DNA from: Stentor roeselii
Taxonomy: Eukaryota; Ciliophora; Heterotrichea; Heterotrichida; Stentoridae
DNA length: 64,000 nt
Direction of reading: 5' to 3'
NCBI GenBank assembly: GCA_006503475.1
Contig: RSEH01000209.1
Span: 1 to 64,000, forward strand
Made by a program: the position numbers and the translations under genes. Shown here piece by piece: positions 1 to 10,800 of this stretch. Every line of letters begins with the position of its first letter. Positions within the stretch are counted from its first letter, which is position 1. The notes beneath the pieces were generated by a model. The model made no database searches, was not told the origin of the DNA, and saw only the letters and a program-made list of their open reading frames with translations.

Positions 1-406
1 TATGAAACGATTATAAAATTAACCCAGTGATTAAAAATTTATTTTAAGTAGTATTAGAATAGATCCATGATGATAAAAATTATATAAATCGATTTTAGAT
101 GACATCTTATATAAGATTGATATGAATTCAAAAATTAATAAGAATCGAGATAGCCTAGCTGTTAGAAACTCTCAAGAATCAGATGTTTTTTTGAATTATT
201 TATACTTTTTCTTTTAAATTCAAACAAAGCAAAGTTTGATTGAAATAGTTTTATTCTTTAATTTCTATGATCAATTCATCAACTACTTTAGTTTGTAATT
301 TAAGATATTTAATCTTTATTGATCTTTGAGGTATAATTATGATATTTGTATAAATCCATTATAGAAAAATCTTTAAATTTGGTTGTTTACTTATCTCTTT
401 GTATTG
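1..406. other. AT-rich intergenic DNA
   Basis: I see no gene, RNA or repeat here. The sequence is AT-rich with stops in all frames. It may hold the upstream region of the small RING gene that begins at 407. Confidence 0.5.
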
Positions 407-817
407 ATGAAAAATATGAATCAAAAAAAATTGTGTGTTTATTGTCTGAGAAATCTAGCATCAAACTCCCAAACAATTCTTCATTGTAATTGTCTTATAT
501 GCCTAAAGTGTATCGATTTTTTAAAGGAAAGTAATAGTTTTTCATGCCCCTTGTGCAGCACTGAATTTATAGATAATGAGACTCAAGATTATAAAATAAA
601 GCAACCAGAGGAGTCAACGAGCCTATCTTCATCTAAAAGTATGCAAAACAAAGAAAGTATCCTCTTAAAAGAAAACAATATTTCACGAAGGTCAAGACAA
701 CTGAAGAATTTTATGAAAGCATCCAAACAGAAAAAAATACTCACTTCAAACTCTTGCATCTCTTCGGAAAAACGAAGAAATAATGGCAAGGGCTTCATCA
801 ATGCAGGATTCAAGTAG
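407..817 (+). CDS. Small RING-like zinc finger protein, possibly a gene remnant
   Basis: The protein is about 136 residues from the first ATG; the frame is open further upstream but only through a TTG. Residues about 10-55 carry a cysteine pattern CxxC, then CNC, CxxC and CPLC, resembling a RING finger in which the usual His is replaced by Cys, as in C4C4 RINGs. RING fingers bind zinc and usually recruit E2 ubiquitin-conjugating enzymes. The rest is a Lys/Ser-rich tail with no domain I recognise. A second coding-like frame overlaps its end (783-1235) and no 15/16-nt intron cleanly joins the two. The gene may therefore be the 5' part of a frameshifted longer gene. Confidence 0.45.
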   Translation: MKNMNQKKLCVYCLRNLASNSQTILHCNCLICLKCIDFLKESNSFSCPLCSTEFIDNETQDYKIKQPEESTSLSSSKSMQNKESILLKENNISRRSRQLKNFMKASKQKKILTSNSCISSEKRRNNGKGFINAGFK

Positions 818-1235
818 AATCGCTTCATTACTTGAATTCATCAAGTCAATGAATCTCTATCAATTCAATCAAGACTACCCAAGAATTCTTTTTAACCATT
901 ACCCAAACTGTTGTGCCACTGAAATATTCGAAATATCAGAAATCGCATTAAAAAGAGAAATTTTAAAAATTTTCGACTTCCAAAGCTGCATCTCACTCGG
1001 TAGTCGATTAAATTTTTTTCAGATTAGCAATTGAATAGCGTTTAACAGGTTCAAAGTTCTATCAGGTGATCCTGTTTTAGTGACTGAAATCGGTTTTGGA
1101 AATTCTGTAGGTCTTGATTCAAGTGTATTTATCATGAATTTTGAAGTTTTAGAAGATGATGAAAGGGTTTGCTATGAGAGTCCTGAACTCTTTGTTACTA
1201 ATAATAACTCAAGACTTACTTTTAGTTTGGTCTAA
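783..1235 (+). pseudogene. Coding-like frame with one in-frame TGA, probably a decayed gene 3' part
   Basis: This frame overlaps the end of the RING gene. It reads about 83 codons, meets a TGA at 1032-1034, then continues in the same frame for about 67 more coding-like codons to a TAA near 1235. No GT...AG stretch of 15 or 16 nt covers the TGA. The first part has a helical segment loosely like a SAM domain (weak inference). The piece after the stop is acidic and mixed. Most likely it is the remainder of a longer gene that has lost its frame. A sequencing error is also possible. Confidence 0.3.
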
Positions 1236-1619
1236 CTAAATGGATAAAAAAATATTTCCTAACCAAAAATTCGAATTTTCATATTTTTCCCATATGCCTT
1301 AATCAAAGGAATCTCTTTATCAAAGTCTTAAAAGTGTTTTACCTTTATTCCAGTTTGCTATTATGATAAAATAATAAAAAGGTTTGAAGATTTTTTTATT
1401 TTTAGATATCGCTACTTATGTCATCGAATAGTTTTGCTCTAACTTTTAGATTATCTAGTAAGTCTTTCATGCCTATAAAGCATTCCGGTAATTGCATAAA
1501 ATAAAGATGTTATTAATGAGAAACTTGAACTTCTATTGACCAGGTTTAAGTGTCAGCTACTTGGATTTATTTCATTTTAAGCATTTGTAAATAGTTTTGT
1601 TATTGGTGGTATTTAATTA
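1236..1619. other. Intergenic DNA, nothing seen
   Basis: AT-rich, stops in every frame, and no recognisable repeat or RNA gene. It lies between two decayed coding regions on opposite strands. Confidence 0.5.
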
Positions 1620-2533
1620 TCACATTTCTTGAATGATATGCAACGAATTCTTCTTGTCTTCTTTTAAATTCCAAATCTTTACTGTATCATCATATGATCC
1701 TGATGCAATAAATTTTTCATCATTCGAAAAACATACTGCTCGTACTTATTCTAAATGTCTGCCGATAAATTCATCTTTTTTTTCTTCTATATTCATTAAT
1801 CTCATGCAATTTTCATTAGATCCCGTGCCAATAAATTTTCCAGTTGGAGAGAAGCACAAATATCTTACACTTCCATTGTGTTTTATTGTCAATATCCCAT
1901 ATTTTAACAGCACCATCATCTGATCCTGAGGCCAAAAGGTTAGTTTCAGGTGAAAAGCATCTACTCTTACAATATCTAAATGGTCTATAGATAACTCCTC
2001 TTTTTTTTCTTTAATATTCCAAAGCTTTACTGTCATATCATCAAATCCTGATGAAATTCTATTGAAATATGACAAAAAGCACATTGATCTTACTTTATCT
2101 AGATGATTTCCGGTGAATATTCCTCTCTTTTCTTTAATATTCCATATTCTTACAGTTTTATCATCTGATCCTGAAGCAAGTATGTTTTCATCAGCTGTAA
2201 ACATATATCTCTCACTTTCGTTTATGGCTTACTAAGAAATCTTCTCTTTTTTTAAAAATCTTCAAATTTTTACAGAAAAATCTAAGGATCCTGAGGCAAT
2301 AAAATCTCCCGTTGGAGAAATATGATTGAATTTACTTTACCCAAATGAGATACACTTAACTCTTCTGTATTCTCATAAAGATTCCAGACTTTAACATAGT
2401 AATCCTTCGAGCCACTAGCTAAAAAGCATCCATATCGAGAGAATGCGACTGTCTTAATAGCAGACATGTGAAAAAATTTATTGTAAGGAATTGTCCTGAT
2501 TCCTAGCATTTTTTGATTAATGTAATCAAACAT
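1620..2533 (-). pseudogene. WD40-repeat protein pseudogene
   Basis: Read on the minus strand from 2533, at least five WD-repeat cores appear. Each has FSP-type strands, an ASGS(D)D turn and a VKIW or VRIW end, separated by linkers of the form NIKEKK..HLDKVR. WD repeats form beta-propeller scaffolds for protein complexes. The cores lie in different frames, so several frameshifts are needed. One repeat has TGA where the family has the Trp of VKIW, and a TAA follows HLE where sister linkers have Lys or Ile after HLD. No 15-nt intron explains these breaks. The repeats are very alike, suggesting recent internal duplication before decay. The original partner is unknown. Confidence 0.7.
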
Positions 2534-3244
2534 TTAATCATCGATCTTAACCTGCTTTACTCGTTTTGAAGGTTAAGAAAGATCTTTTTCTATCAGCCTA
2601 TACCTAGGGGCTAGTCTACCTGAAGTACCCGCAGCAGATTGTAAGCTTGAAGTTATCATTTATAAAGATACAACTTTTTGATACGAAAAAGAATCCTAGA
2701 TTTAGCGATAATAAACTAAAATTTTAATTAATTATCATTCTTCTTATAGTTTGACCTTTACATCAACTTGAACACATGAGAATCAATATTAATCAAGGTA
2801 TTTTCAAATTTAATTATGAAATTTATTCAATTTACAAATTCTTTACAACAGCATCCAAAGGATTTTAAATCATAAAAACTAGGTTTTATTATACAAATTT
2901 ATCTAATATAAAGTTTTCAACAAATATAAAATATTAAGTTTTAAGTTACTAAAAAAGTTAAAAAGATAAGCCTGCTCATAGTACATGATTTTTCTTAATA
3001 TTCTTAAAAGATGAGCTTATGAGAGATATTACTTTATACCATGTATTCAAAATAATATATATATTATTAAGTTGGGTTAATATGGGATATACTTCATTTG
3101 AAAGACTCTGATTTAAGCAGCTTAACTGAATTTAAAGTAAATCATGGATTAAAGTAAGGTGAGATATAAGAGATATTTAATCAAAGTTAGCTTGGGATAC
3201 TAAATTTAGGAAAAAAACAACTTTAGCAGATAATTTTATAGTGG
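2534..3244. other. Intergenic DNA, nothing seen
   Basis: AT-rich spacer between the WD-repeat pseudogene and the discoidin-like gene. I found no open frame of note, repeat or RNA signature. Confidence 0.5.
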
Positions 3245-3631
3245 TTATCTAAAACTAATATCTCTCCAATTAACTTCTGATGTTGTTCCTGTAGTTGTGA
3301 TTCTGAAATAGCGAATATCATTATAAACGCTCATAAACAACTTATCACCTATTCTTCCTTCCCCTAAGCTTATAGTTTCGAATTCATCCAGATTAGGAGT
3401 GCATCCTACAGTAACCGAGTGACGAGTAGTGAGATCATAGATATCATGACCAAGAGTAAGTATTATCTCTCTGATGTACATAATACTGCCAAGGTCAATT
3501 TCTATCCAAACAGATGGATAGCTACGAGCCCACCAGCCACCTCTGCCTAGTGCATCCATTGCATACCTATTATTGTGGGATGCCCGAGCTGTTGCCATAC
3601 TTTTCACCTTTTTTGCTGTGGTGTAGTCCAT
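3245..3631 (-). CDS. F5/8 type C (discoidin-like) domain protein, 128 aa
   Basis: A single small domain fills the whole protein. Near residues 17-55 it has an Asn/Arg-rich turn, then GGWWARSYPSVWIEIDLG and a REI strand. This is the usual start of an F5/8 type C or discoidin galactose-binding-like fold, in which a Trp-containing strand precedes DLG. The end has the YFRI strand typical of the fold's last sheet. Such domains bind sugars or phospholipids and are usually extracellular, but no signal peptide is visible. It starts at an ATG just after TAATTA. It is the only clearly intact frame in the first 7.8 kb and could be a fragment of a larger protein. Confidence 0.6.
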   Translation of the reverse strand: MDYTTAKKVKSMATARASHNNRYAMDALGRGGWWARSYPSVWIEIDLGSIMYIREIILTLGHDIYDLTTRHSVTVGCTPNLDEFETISLGEGRIGDKLFMSVYNDIRYFRITTTGTTSEVNWRDISFR

Positions 3632-3909
3632 TAATTATATTAAGCCAAGATCAGAACAAATAAACCATATAAGCTTAAAATAATATATCAATCTAAAACA
3701 GCAAACATATCTATATTTATTTAAATTCATAATTTTCTACTCACAATTCATAAATTTAACATCACTGCCGCTTCTCAATCATCAACTAAATTCAAATTCA
3801 CTACATCTACTATGAAAAATTCCAATCTTCAGTCAGAAACAGTATCCTCAGTCTTTCTAAAGATGAATAAATCGGTACCCCACATAAAATTAGGAGTAAT
3901 AGATGATTA
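3632..3909. other. Intergenic DNA, nothing seen
   Basis: Short AT-rich spacer between the discoidin-like gene and the repeat block. No gene or motif seen. Confidence 0.4.
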
Positions 3910-4262
3910 TATTAGGAACCCCAGCACAGTCACCACAGGTAAAATGGCTTGTATATAAGGTACGCAGCATAGTATCAGCAGAAAAACTGGCTGATTAAAT
4001 TAAGTGCCCAGTCTAGCATCATCAGAAAAATGGTTGATTTAAGTAGGCACCTCAGAATAATCTAGGATTATATGTATTATTAAGTTATATACCCCAGCAC
4101 AATAACCAGCAGGCAAGATGGCTTGTTATATAAGATACCCCAGCATAACATCAGCACACTAGTCAAGCATATCATCACTTAAAAATTACTAAGTCAACCT
4201 AATTACCCCAGCATAAGCAACATTAGTAAATTTTTCTAAGTCTTTTGAGGTACCCCAGCATA
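3910..4262 (-). repeat. Degenerate tandem repeats next to the LSU rRNA 3' end, likely rDNA spacer
   Basis: About eight imperfect units of roughly 42-60 bp. Each begins near TACCCCAGCATAA and often continues with ATCAGCAG, AAAATGGCTTG and TATATAAG. They directly abut the 3' end of the inverted LSU rRNA fragment, where the 3' external or intergenic spacer of an rDNA unit would lie. Ciliate and other eukaryotic rDNA spacers commonly carry such short arrays, so I infer they came along with the rRNA piece. The units are well diverged, in keeping with an old copy. Confidence 0.55.
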
Positions 4263-5530
4263 AGACTTGAATGAGGATGGATCTCAGGATATCATAAGAC
4301 AAGTTTACTCTCATAGTTAGAATCCTCTTTCCATGTAATTAGTCTGCAAAAGATTTGTGCCCGATAAAGTTTGGTTGTTATAGCATCCCAGTCTGCGTCC
4401 ATATGCAACTTCCGGACGTCGCATTCCAGTATTGATTTGACTCATAGTTGTTCAGTTATAATCAAACAGATGGCAGCATCGCAGCACTTCCTTGTCAGGA
4501 AATCGCATGAACCAGTGATCAGAACTAACGGATCCTCTCGTACTGAGTTGGATTACTGTAGCGACATCGGTCATCAGTAGGGTAAAACTAAACTATCTCA
4601 CCAAGGCCTAAACCCTTACATCCCTTAGCAGGTGAACAATCCGACACTTGGTGAATTCTGCTTCACAATGATAGAAAGAACAGAAATCGAAGAATCAAAA
4701 AGGAACATTGCTATGAACGCTTGGCTTCCACAAACCTCTTATCCCTGTAGTGATTTTTCTGACACCTCTGGTTTAAGACTTTTAAAAAGGAAAGGATCGA
4801 TAGGCCATGGTTTCACAGTTTGTATTTATATTGAGAATCAAAATGAAGAAAGCTTTTCCCCTTTTCGTCAACAAGAGATTTCTGTTCTCTTTGAGCTTGC
4901 CATATGACACCTGAGTTACCATTTAACAGATGTGCCGCCCCAGCCAAACTCCCTACCTGGCCCTGTCTCCTGCCAAAAATAAACTAGAACCCGGAGGTTT
5001 CTACATCAAGAGATAAGTAAAATGACATCACCTACGCCATTTCACAAAGCCGGACTAGAGTCAAATTCAACAGGGTCTTCCTTCATCCTCTAATTCACCA
5101 AGCCCCTCCCTTGGCTGTAGGTTCGCTAGATGGTAGATAGGGACAGCAGGAATCTCGTTAATCCATTCATGCACGTCACTAATTAATGACGAGGTATTTG
5201 GCTACCTCAAGAGAGTCATAATTACTCCTGCCGTTTACCCGGGCCTAGATGAATTTCTTCACATTGACATATAGAGCACTGGGAAGAAATCACATTTTGT
5301 CAACACCATTTATGGGTTTCACAATGCTCTGTTTTAATTAAACAGTCGGATTCCTATATCGCTGCTCCAGTTCTGAGTTGGCCATTCGCTGTCAAGGGTA
5401 ACCTGAAAATCAAGGCATCGCTGACGCCTAAAGTTTACCCCATTAGCCACAACTATCCCGATCAGCAGGGCCCTTAACCTGACCCTCAGAGCCAATCTTT
5501 TTCCCGAAGTAACAGAAGAGCCCCAATAAT
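4263..5530 (-). rRNA. Partial, decayed LSU (28S-type) rRNA, 3' third, antisense (pseudogene)
   Basis: The reverse complement matches the conserved 3' third of eukaryotic LSU rRNA in order. It contains the helix-69/71 segment with GGTAGCCAAATACCTCGTC, GTTTGGCTGGGGCGGCAC, the peptidyl-transferase region, and the sarcin-ricin loop as AGTACGAGAGG. It starts abruptly near 5530 and lacks the 5' two thirds, 5.8S and SSU. Universally conserved sites are changed: the catalytic-centre stretch reads GGGATAAGAGGT instead of GGGATAACTGGC, and the segment after GATTCTTCGAT is also altered. It is therefore not a working rRNA gene but an integrated, mutated copy. Short open frames on the plus strand inside it are accidental. 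Confidence 0.9.
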
Positions 5531-5571
5531 AAAAAACTATTCTAATTGATCATATCCTAGCCCTGCCTCTT

Positions 5572-6108
5572 TTAAATAATTTCATTCAAAATTAAAAGAA
5601 GCGGGCTTTCAATTATCAACCCTATCGAGAGTATATAAATGAAAGTTCTAAAGACTTTCTTGAGCCTGCTTCTGTATTCACAATTATTAATGGGAATATC
5701 AAGTAATTCACCTCCAAATGAAAGTAACTTCAAGATATCCCTTAACTTGACTTTCAAGAAAGATTCCTCCTTGGCAAGCCTCTCAATCATAGATTCTTCA
5801 TATCCTTCAATTTTTAATGAATTCGAAGAAATCGTGTTTCCCTCATCCCCCCAATGCTTAGGCTTCCTAGTCGAGACTCAGTACTCCTGCCAATCCAAGT
5901 CATTTTCCTCCTCCCTTCCAAGATCCTCCCCATCCACAATCCTTTTCCTTTCCGCCTCACCTGACCCTTCAATAACCCTCTGCTCCTCAAAGTTCTTCGA
6001 AGCTACCACATTATTCTTCAAAACCTCTAAAAAAAGCACAAACCTCGCAAAATCTCTGATTTTCCGAAAGTTCCACAGCCCGGTATCATCTTTAGTATTT
6101 TTAATTTA
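5572..6108 (-). pseudogene. 3' part of an unrecognised gene, truncated at its 5' side
   Basis: The minus strand reads as ordinary mixed-charge protein for about 178 codons to a TAA at 5572. It has a hydrophobic segment close to the C-terminus, which may be a membrane anchor. The frame is entered from a TAA near 6108 without an ATG, so the beginning is missing. One in-frame TGA lies inside an 18-nt GT...AG stretch whose removal keeps the frame. That is longer than the 15-nt introns elsewhere here, so it may be an intron or a nonsense change. The opposing plus-strand frame (5639-6109) is Ser/Pro/Phe-rich, as expected of an antisense shadow. The stop lies about 40 bp from the rRNA fragment edge. 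Function unknown. Confidence 0.4.
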
Positions 6109-6109
6109 A

Positions 6110-7180
6110 GCAGAGTCAAGACACCTGAAATCCTGCGAAAAGTGCTTCTCAGTGCTGAACAACGGAATCTAGGAGCCGTTCATCAATGGCTGATCAGTTC
6201 TTCCCTGGCTCATGAAGTATCTTCGGATACTGGCTGACAAGTGAAAACTTGTGAGTTCTTCAAATGCTATGAGAGATCTGTTCAACAAATCAGTACCAAA
6301 GCATTCTTCAGAGAACTCGAGTTACAATTAATACCCTAAACCTTGAGACGCTATGCGATTTAGCCTGATGCTCTAAATTTGAGCAAAAACCGCAAAAGAG
6401 AGAAAAATCATACTCAAAAATTAGATGTTTTAAGAAGCATTATGGACACCTTTCAATCAAATCAATTATCAGCCAGATAGAGTACTTACTGTTTAAGGAG
6501 AGTATCTTTATGAAGACAGATTTCAGATGGAAGACTTTCAGCGAAATTGCAAATGAAGGTCAGACAATTTGAGATTACGAAGAAAAGATGGAAGAAGTAA
6601 AACAAAAAAGTGAAACTTTCAAGCAGCTGCTTGAACAGGAGAAAGTCAAGAGCGAGAAGCTGAGGAAGCACTTCGAAGAGGAAGAAGCCAATAGCTTAAA
6701 AAAAGAGCGAGAAGTTGAGCAAGCAGCTTTAACAGGAATAAAGAAAATGCACTGAGTTCTAGAAAAAGGAGGAAACCAAGAGCGAGAAGTTGAAGAAGCA
6801 ATTAGAAGAGGAAAAAGCAATTAGAAGAGGAAAAAGCAATTAGAAGAGGAAAAAGAAATTAGAAGAGGAAAAAGCAATTAGAAGAGGAAATAGCAATTAG
6901 AAGAGGAAAAAGCCAATAGACTTAAGTGAATAAAAGAGTGAGAAGCTGAGGAAGCAGCTTTAACAGGAAGAAGCCAAGAGACTAGAAAAGAAAGTAGATA
7001 CACTGAGCTCAAGCAAAAGTATTAAGAGCTCCAAAAATAGTAGGCTATCGAGGAGGAAAGGAAGAAAGAAGATAAAAGATAAAAGAAGAAAAAAGGATAG
7101 AAAAGAAGAAGAAAGCGAAAGAAAACTAGAAGAAAAGAAAATACGGAAAAGAGGATTGATTTAGGTATTAAGATAGTGAA
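6110..7180 (+). pseudogene. Decayed coiled-coil gene remnant
   Basis: From about 6460 the plus strand encodes Glu/Lys/Gln-rich heptad-like sequence, for example EEVKQKSETFKQLLEQ and EKVKSEKLRKHFEEEEA, typical of long coiled coils. The frame is interrupted by several stops, and the 19-bp repeat block at 6801-6914 cannot be translated through. Upstream (6110-6460) coding-like pieces occur in more than one frame, with stops. I take this as the dying remains of a structural coiled-coil gene. No intact version is present in the window. Confidence 0.4.
6801..6914 (+). repeat. 19-bp tandem repeat, six copies
   Basis: The unit ATTAGAAGAGGAAAAAGCA recurs with a strict 19-bp period, starting at 6801, 6820, 6839, 6858, 6877 and 6896, with one or two substitutions between copies. 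Since 19 is not a multiple of three, each copy shifts the reading frame. The repeat therefore expanded after, or caused, the loss of the coiled-coil coding frame in which it sits. Confidence 0.85.
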
Positions 7181-7384
7181 ATAATAACTTTCTTTGAATT
7201 TATAGGAAATCTGAATATTTCCTCTAAACTTTCAAAAAATAATTTCGAAAATAAATAAACCTTAAATTTTTTCTTTTATTTTTTAAATGCATCCTATACT
7301 TTGGGACTATTTTAGTGTTAGAAATTGGTAAAAGTCCTTTACTTACTGATTTCACTTACAAATCGAGCTCTGCGAACCTCTTAG

Positions 7385-7860
7385 TAATTTAAAACCATCT
7401 AAATGACACCTGTGATCGATATTTAAAAACTTCTTCAAGGGCTTTTCCAGTGATTAGATTCTTCATGGTAACAGTCTGCTCATTCTTCTGAATGTAGAAG
7501 ATATTTTAATTCACAAATATCATTCTTCTCATAATCTTACTTGGTAGTCTGGAGTCCCAGCGAAAATTTTCATAATTCTTGATCATTTAATTAAATCGCC
7601 AATCTTAACTAATCTTCCTAAATAAGCCACTACTCCGGTAAAAACAAGTTTTTCTCATCATAAAGTCTGAAATTCTCATCAGGGGCAAAGGCAGAAGCCC
7701 TTCTTGATTCATTTTGCCAGGTCCAGCAACTTCTCAATTCATGCATTGCATCAACTTGATTAATGATAACAGAAAAAATATCAATTTCTGAATATTTTTT
7801 TAATCCTTCTTCATTATAACTGATCTGCTTGACCAGGGAAAATAGTCATGCTATCACCAT
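7385..7860 (-). pseudogene. Decayed minus-strand gene fragment downstream of the giant ATPase gene
   Basis: Two coherent protein-like stretches are readable on the minus strand but in different frames, with several stops between them. One (about 7640-7810) contains a Trp/Arg-rich piece beginning INQVDAMHELRSC. The other (about 7390-7520) reads FYIQKNEQTVTMKNLITG. They lie just beyond the stop of the giant gene at 7886 and could be the remains of a neighbouring paralogue or of a lost extension of that gene. I cannot tell which. No family recognised. Confidence 0.35.
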
Positions 7861-7885
7861 TCTAAGAGAATTTATCTAAACTATA

Positions 7886-10800
7886 TTATTCATTCTGAAT
7901 CATCTTTCTTCCATTATAAAAAATCTCAAAATAATGAGAAAACCTGCTAAATACCCCAAAGTTTCTAACTTCTGCGATTTGAACAATAAGATTTTGAGGA
8001 TTACTCGTGAACAGGCATTTATCATGCCCAAGAATCTTCATCCTATGCTCAGGCTTGACAAATCCTGAAGGCTCAATCAATTCTAAACCCTCAACCCGAT
8101 TAAGACTCATAGATCCGGGGCAATAGCCAATAAATTTAAAAAATTCATCAACTTCGAATTCATTCAAAAACATTGAGCCTGCAAAAACAGCCACCTGCTG
8201 AAGTAGTTCTCGAGGAATTTCAACGTTGAACCTTGAAAACAAGAGCTGCTGGCCAACTCTCGACCTGGGCATCAACAACGCGAGGCTCGTGGCCTGGTTT
8301 GAAAAGTTCCTTAAATGATATTCAGCTTCAAAGGCACTGATAATGACGAGATGTCCATTGGGTTTCGAGCTATTGTAACAGATCCATCTTGGATGTTTAA
8401 GGAAACTGTCTCCATGAAAGTCTTTAGAAACTGTGTTGATGAAATCAGAAGATAAAAATATTCTCTTGCTCCAAGATGATGCCTGTGAAATGTTCTTAAG
8501 GGATGATAAAATGAAACCTTGACCGATGTGAATCAACTCTTGAGAGTTTTCTGGAACTACTCCAGTTTTTATGAAAAGGTTCAGTCCTTTTGAAAGTTGG
8601 GGTGTTAATGGAACTGCAGATTTTCTAACTTCTATTTGAACTTCTTCTTCCAGTTCGATTTTCCGTTCAAGATTGAGTAGCTTTGAATCAATATTTTCAG
8701 TGATGGTTTCAAGGATCTTTGCAGCAAATTTATCAAAAAGTGATGAACTGGTTGAAGAACTTTTAAGATTTTCTGAGGTTTTTTTAATTTTTTCATTTAA
8801 ACCATCCAGAGCCAATGTTTGAATTCTATCCGACTCATAAAGAGAAAAAACATCTATTTCTTCCTTTTCTTCAAATAAAGCTGAATATTTAATCAAATCA
8901 TTTTCATTAAGATAGTTTTCAAATAATTGCAATTGACGATAAAAACTGATGCCTTGTAAAGCCCAATTCAAAACTTGATCTTCAATAAAGTTTCTGGTAT
9001 TTTCAATCGACCATTCAACAATTTCCTTCACTCCAACATTTGGTTGATTTTTTCTAATAAAAAAATCAACTTCATGACTAGCGAAAAAACTGACTCTGTG
9101 TCCCTCTCCAAGCAATCTCATTCTCATACAAGCCTGGATTAGCCTATCTTTTGTCAGTCCCTGAGCTAAAGTAACAGCTGCTATAGTCCCTTCAGGGATT
9201 TTCAAGTCAGTTCCGCGGGTATGAAAATCGTCCAGATAAATAACACAAGCCTGCAAATGACTCTTATACGGAGAACATTCGAATGAAGAGACATTGCCTT
9301 TTTGATCAATCACTTTAATTTCATCGTTTTCGTCAAAGTAAATCCCTGCTTCTAGGTCAGGTCTGAGTTCAAGCCATGTCTGGACAAGCTGCATGTTTGA
9401 TGGTTCAAGCATCAAGGCTCCAACATCAAGAATTACTTTTAACTTTGGGTCAGTCTTTGAAATTATTCTCAATAATTCTAAAGTGGAGGTACCCGGCTGG
9501 ACTGTGTAGTAAAAATTATTATCTGGATGAATAAGTTTTTCTAATATGCTTCCGTTTGTTCCTGAAAGATTACTCATATGTAAATAATGGGTATTTAAGG
9601 GAAGGAGAATTTTTGAATCGCTTGTTCCACTGAAACCTGAGGAGAGACTCTTGTCGAGGCTTAAATCCCAGCACGAGGTACTTAGTTTCGAATTAAATTC
9701 TTTTACTTCTTTTGGGTAAATGTAATTGTTTAACCAGTAGTTTATAACACTTGTATGCATTCGAAGAATTGGGTAGAGGATCTTTTGCTTTTGATTAAGA
9801 TCATAGGAATTTACTTCTTTAAGTGATTTTAAGGAGGTTTGGAGGGGAATACTTTTCGGAATACTCTGAATCCAGCTTTCGTATTCTGTTTCTGAAAAAG
9901 AGTCGTTAGTGAGTTTATCAAATACCTCGTCTAATTGTCTATCAGTCAAACCGCTATAGAAGTAACTAAGTTGAGTCAATAAAATCGCTATATCAGGATG
10001 CGCGAATAGAGAACTTTCAGCAGGTACATCCTTTGCTCTGAAAGGTACAGCTTGCTTCAGAATTTCAGATTTACCATTAACCCCGTAGTTAACTCTCCAT
10101 CTTTTGCTAAAAGCTTTGAAAAGAATATCAAATGCGAACAATCCTCTAAGAAAAGTGAGTATTTCATAGTTTTGACTATCTTTTCTAAAAATAATTTCGA
10201 TTTTTTCTCTACTTAAACTAGAAACTTCATGATTCAACAGGTATTCAGAGACTAGATCAATATCAAAGTCCTTTAATTCAAAAAAATTAATATGTCTGCA
10301 CTTACCTTGAAGAATATCATAACAGATTAGTTTACAAAAATCTTTATAAGCATCTCGATTTATAAATCTAAAGTGAGGATATGCAATAATGTTGCATGAT
10401 TTTTGCAAAAAAACTGATTCTTTTCCATAAGTTTTTTCAAGTGTTGAAAAATGATGTTTTGCGAGATCAAGTACAGCCTGAGAAACCTTCAATCTTAGAT
10501 TTCTGAAGCAAGTTTGTGAGTGTTCTCCAATAGTGTACACAAGTTGGCATTTCGGAGTGAATATTTCATCTGCTTCATCAATTAAATCTCTACAATGACC
10601 TTCGAGCCATTTATGCACCATAATAAATCTCTCTGCCAATTCTTTTTGATTTGAACTTCTAGCCAATTCCAAGCCTTTTAATTTGAAAGACAAGCGAAAC
10701 TCAGGTAAAGTAACAAGCACTCCTTTTTTATCAAGACACTCCTTCAATAAATTATGAACCGTTGTGACCTTATTCAAATTAAACTCACTCTGACGTGTAC

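Noticed and set aside
783-1034. Joining the RING gene to the next frame by a 16-nt intron (691-706)
   Set aside because: The splice would lead straight into a TGA and the sites do not match the local GTA...AG pattern.
4371-4907. Two plus-strand open frames of 69 and 91 codons
   Set aside because: They lie on the antisense strand of the LSU rRNA relic; their sequence is explained by conserved rRNA.
5639-6109. 156-codon plus-strand frame with a signal-peptide-like start
   Set aside because: Ser/Pro/Phe-rich composition is typical of the reverse of an acidic coding strand, and the minus strand reads as ordinary protein.
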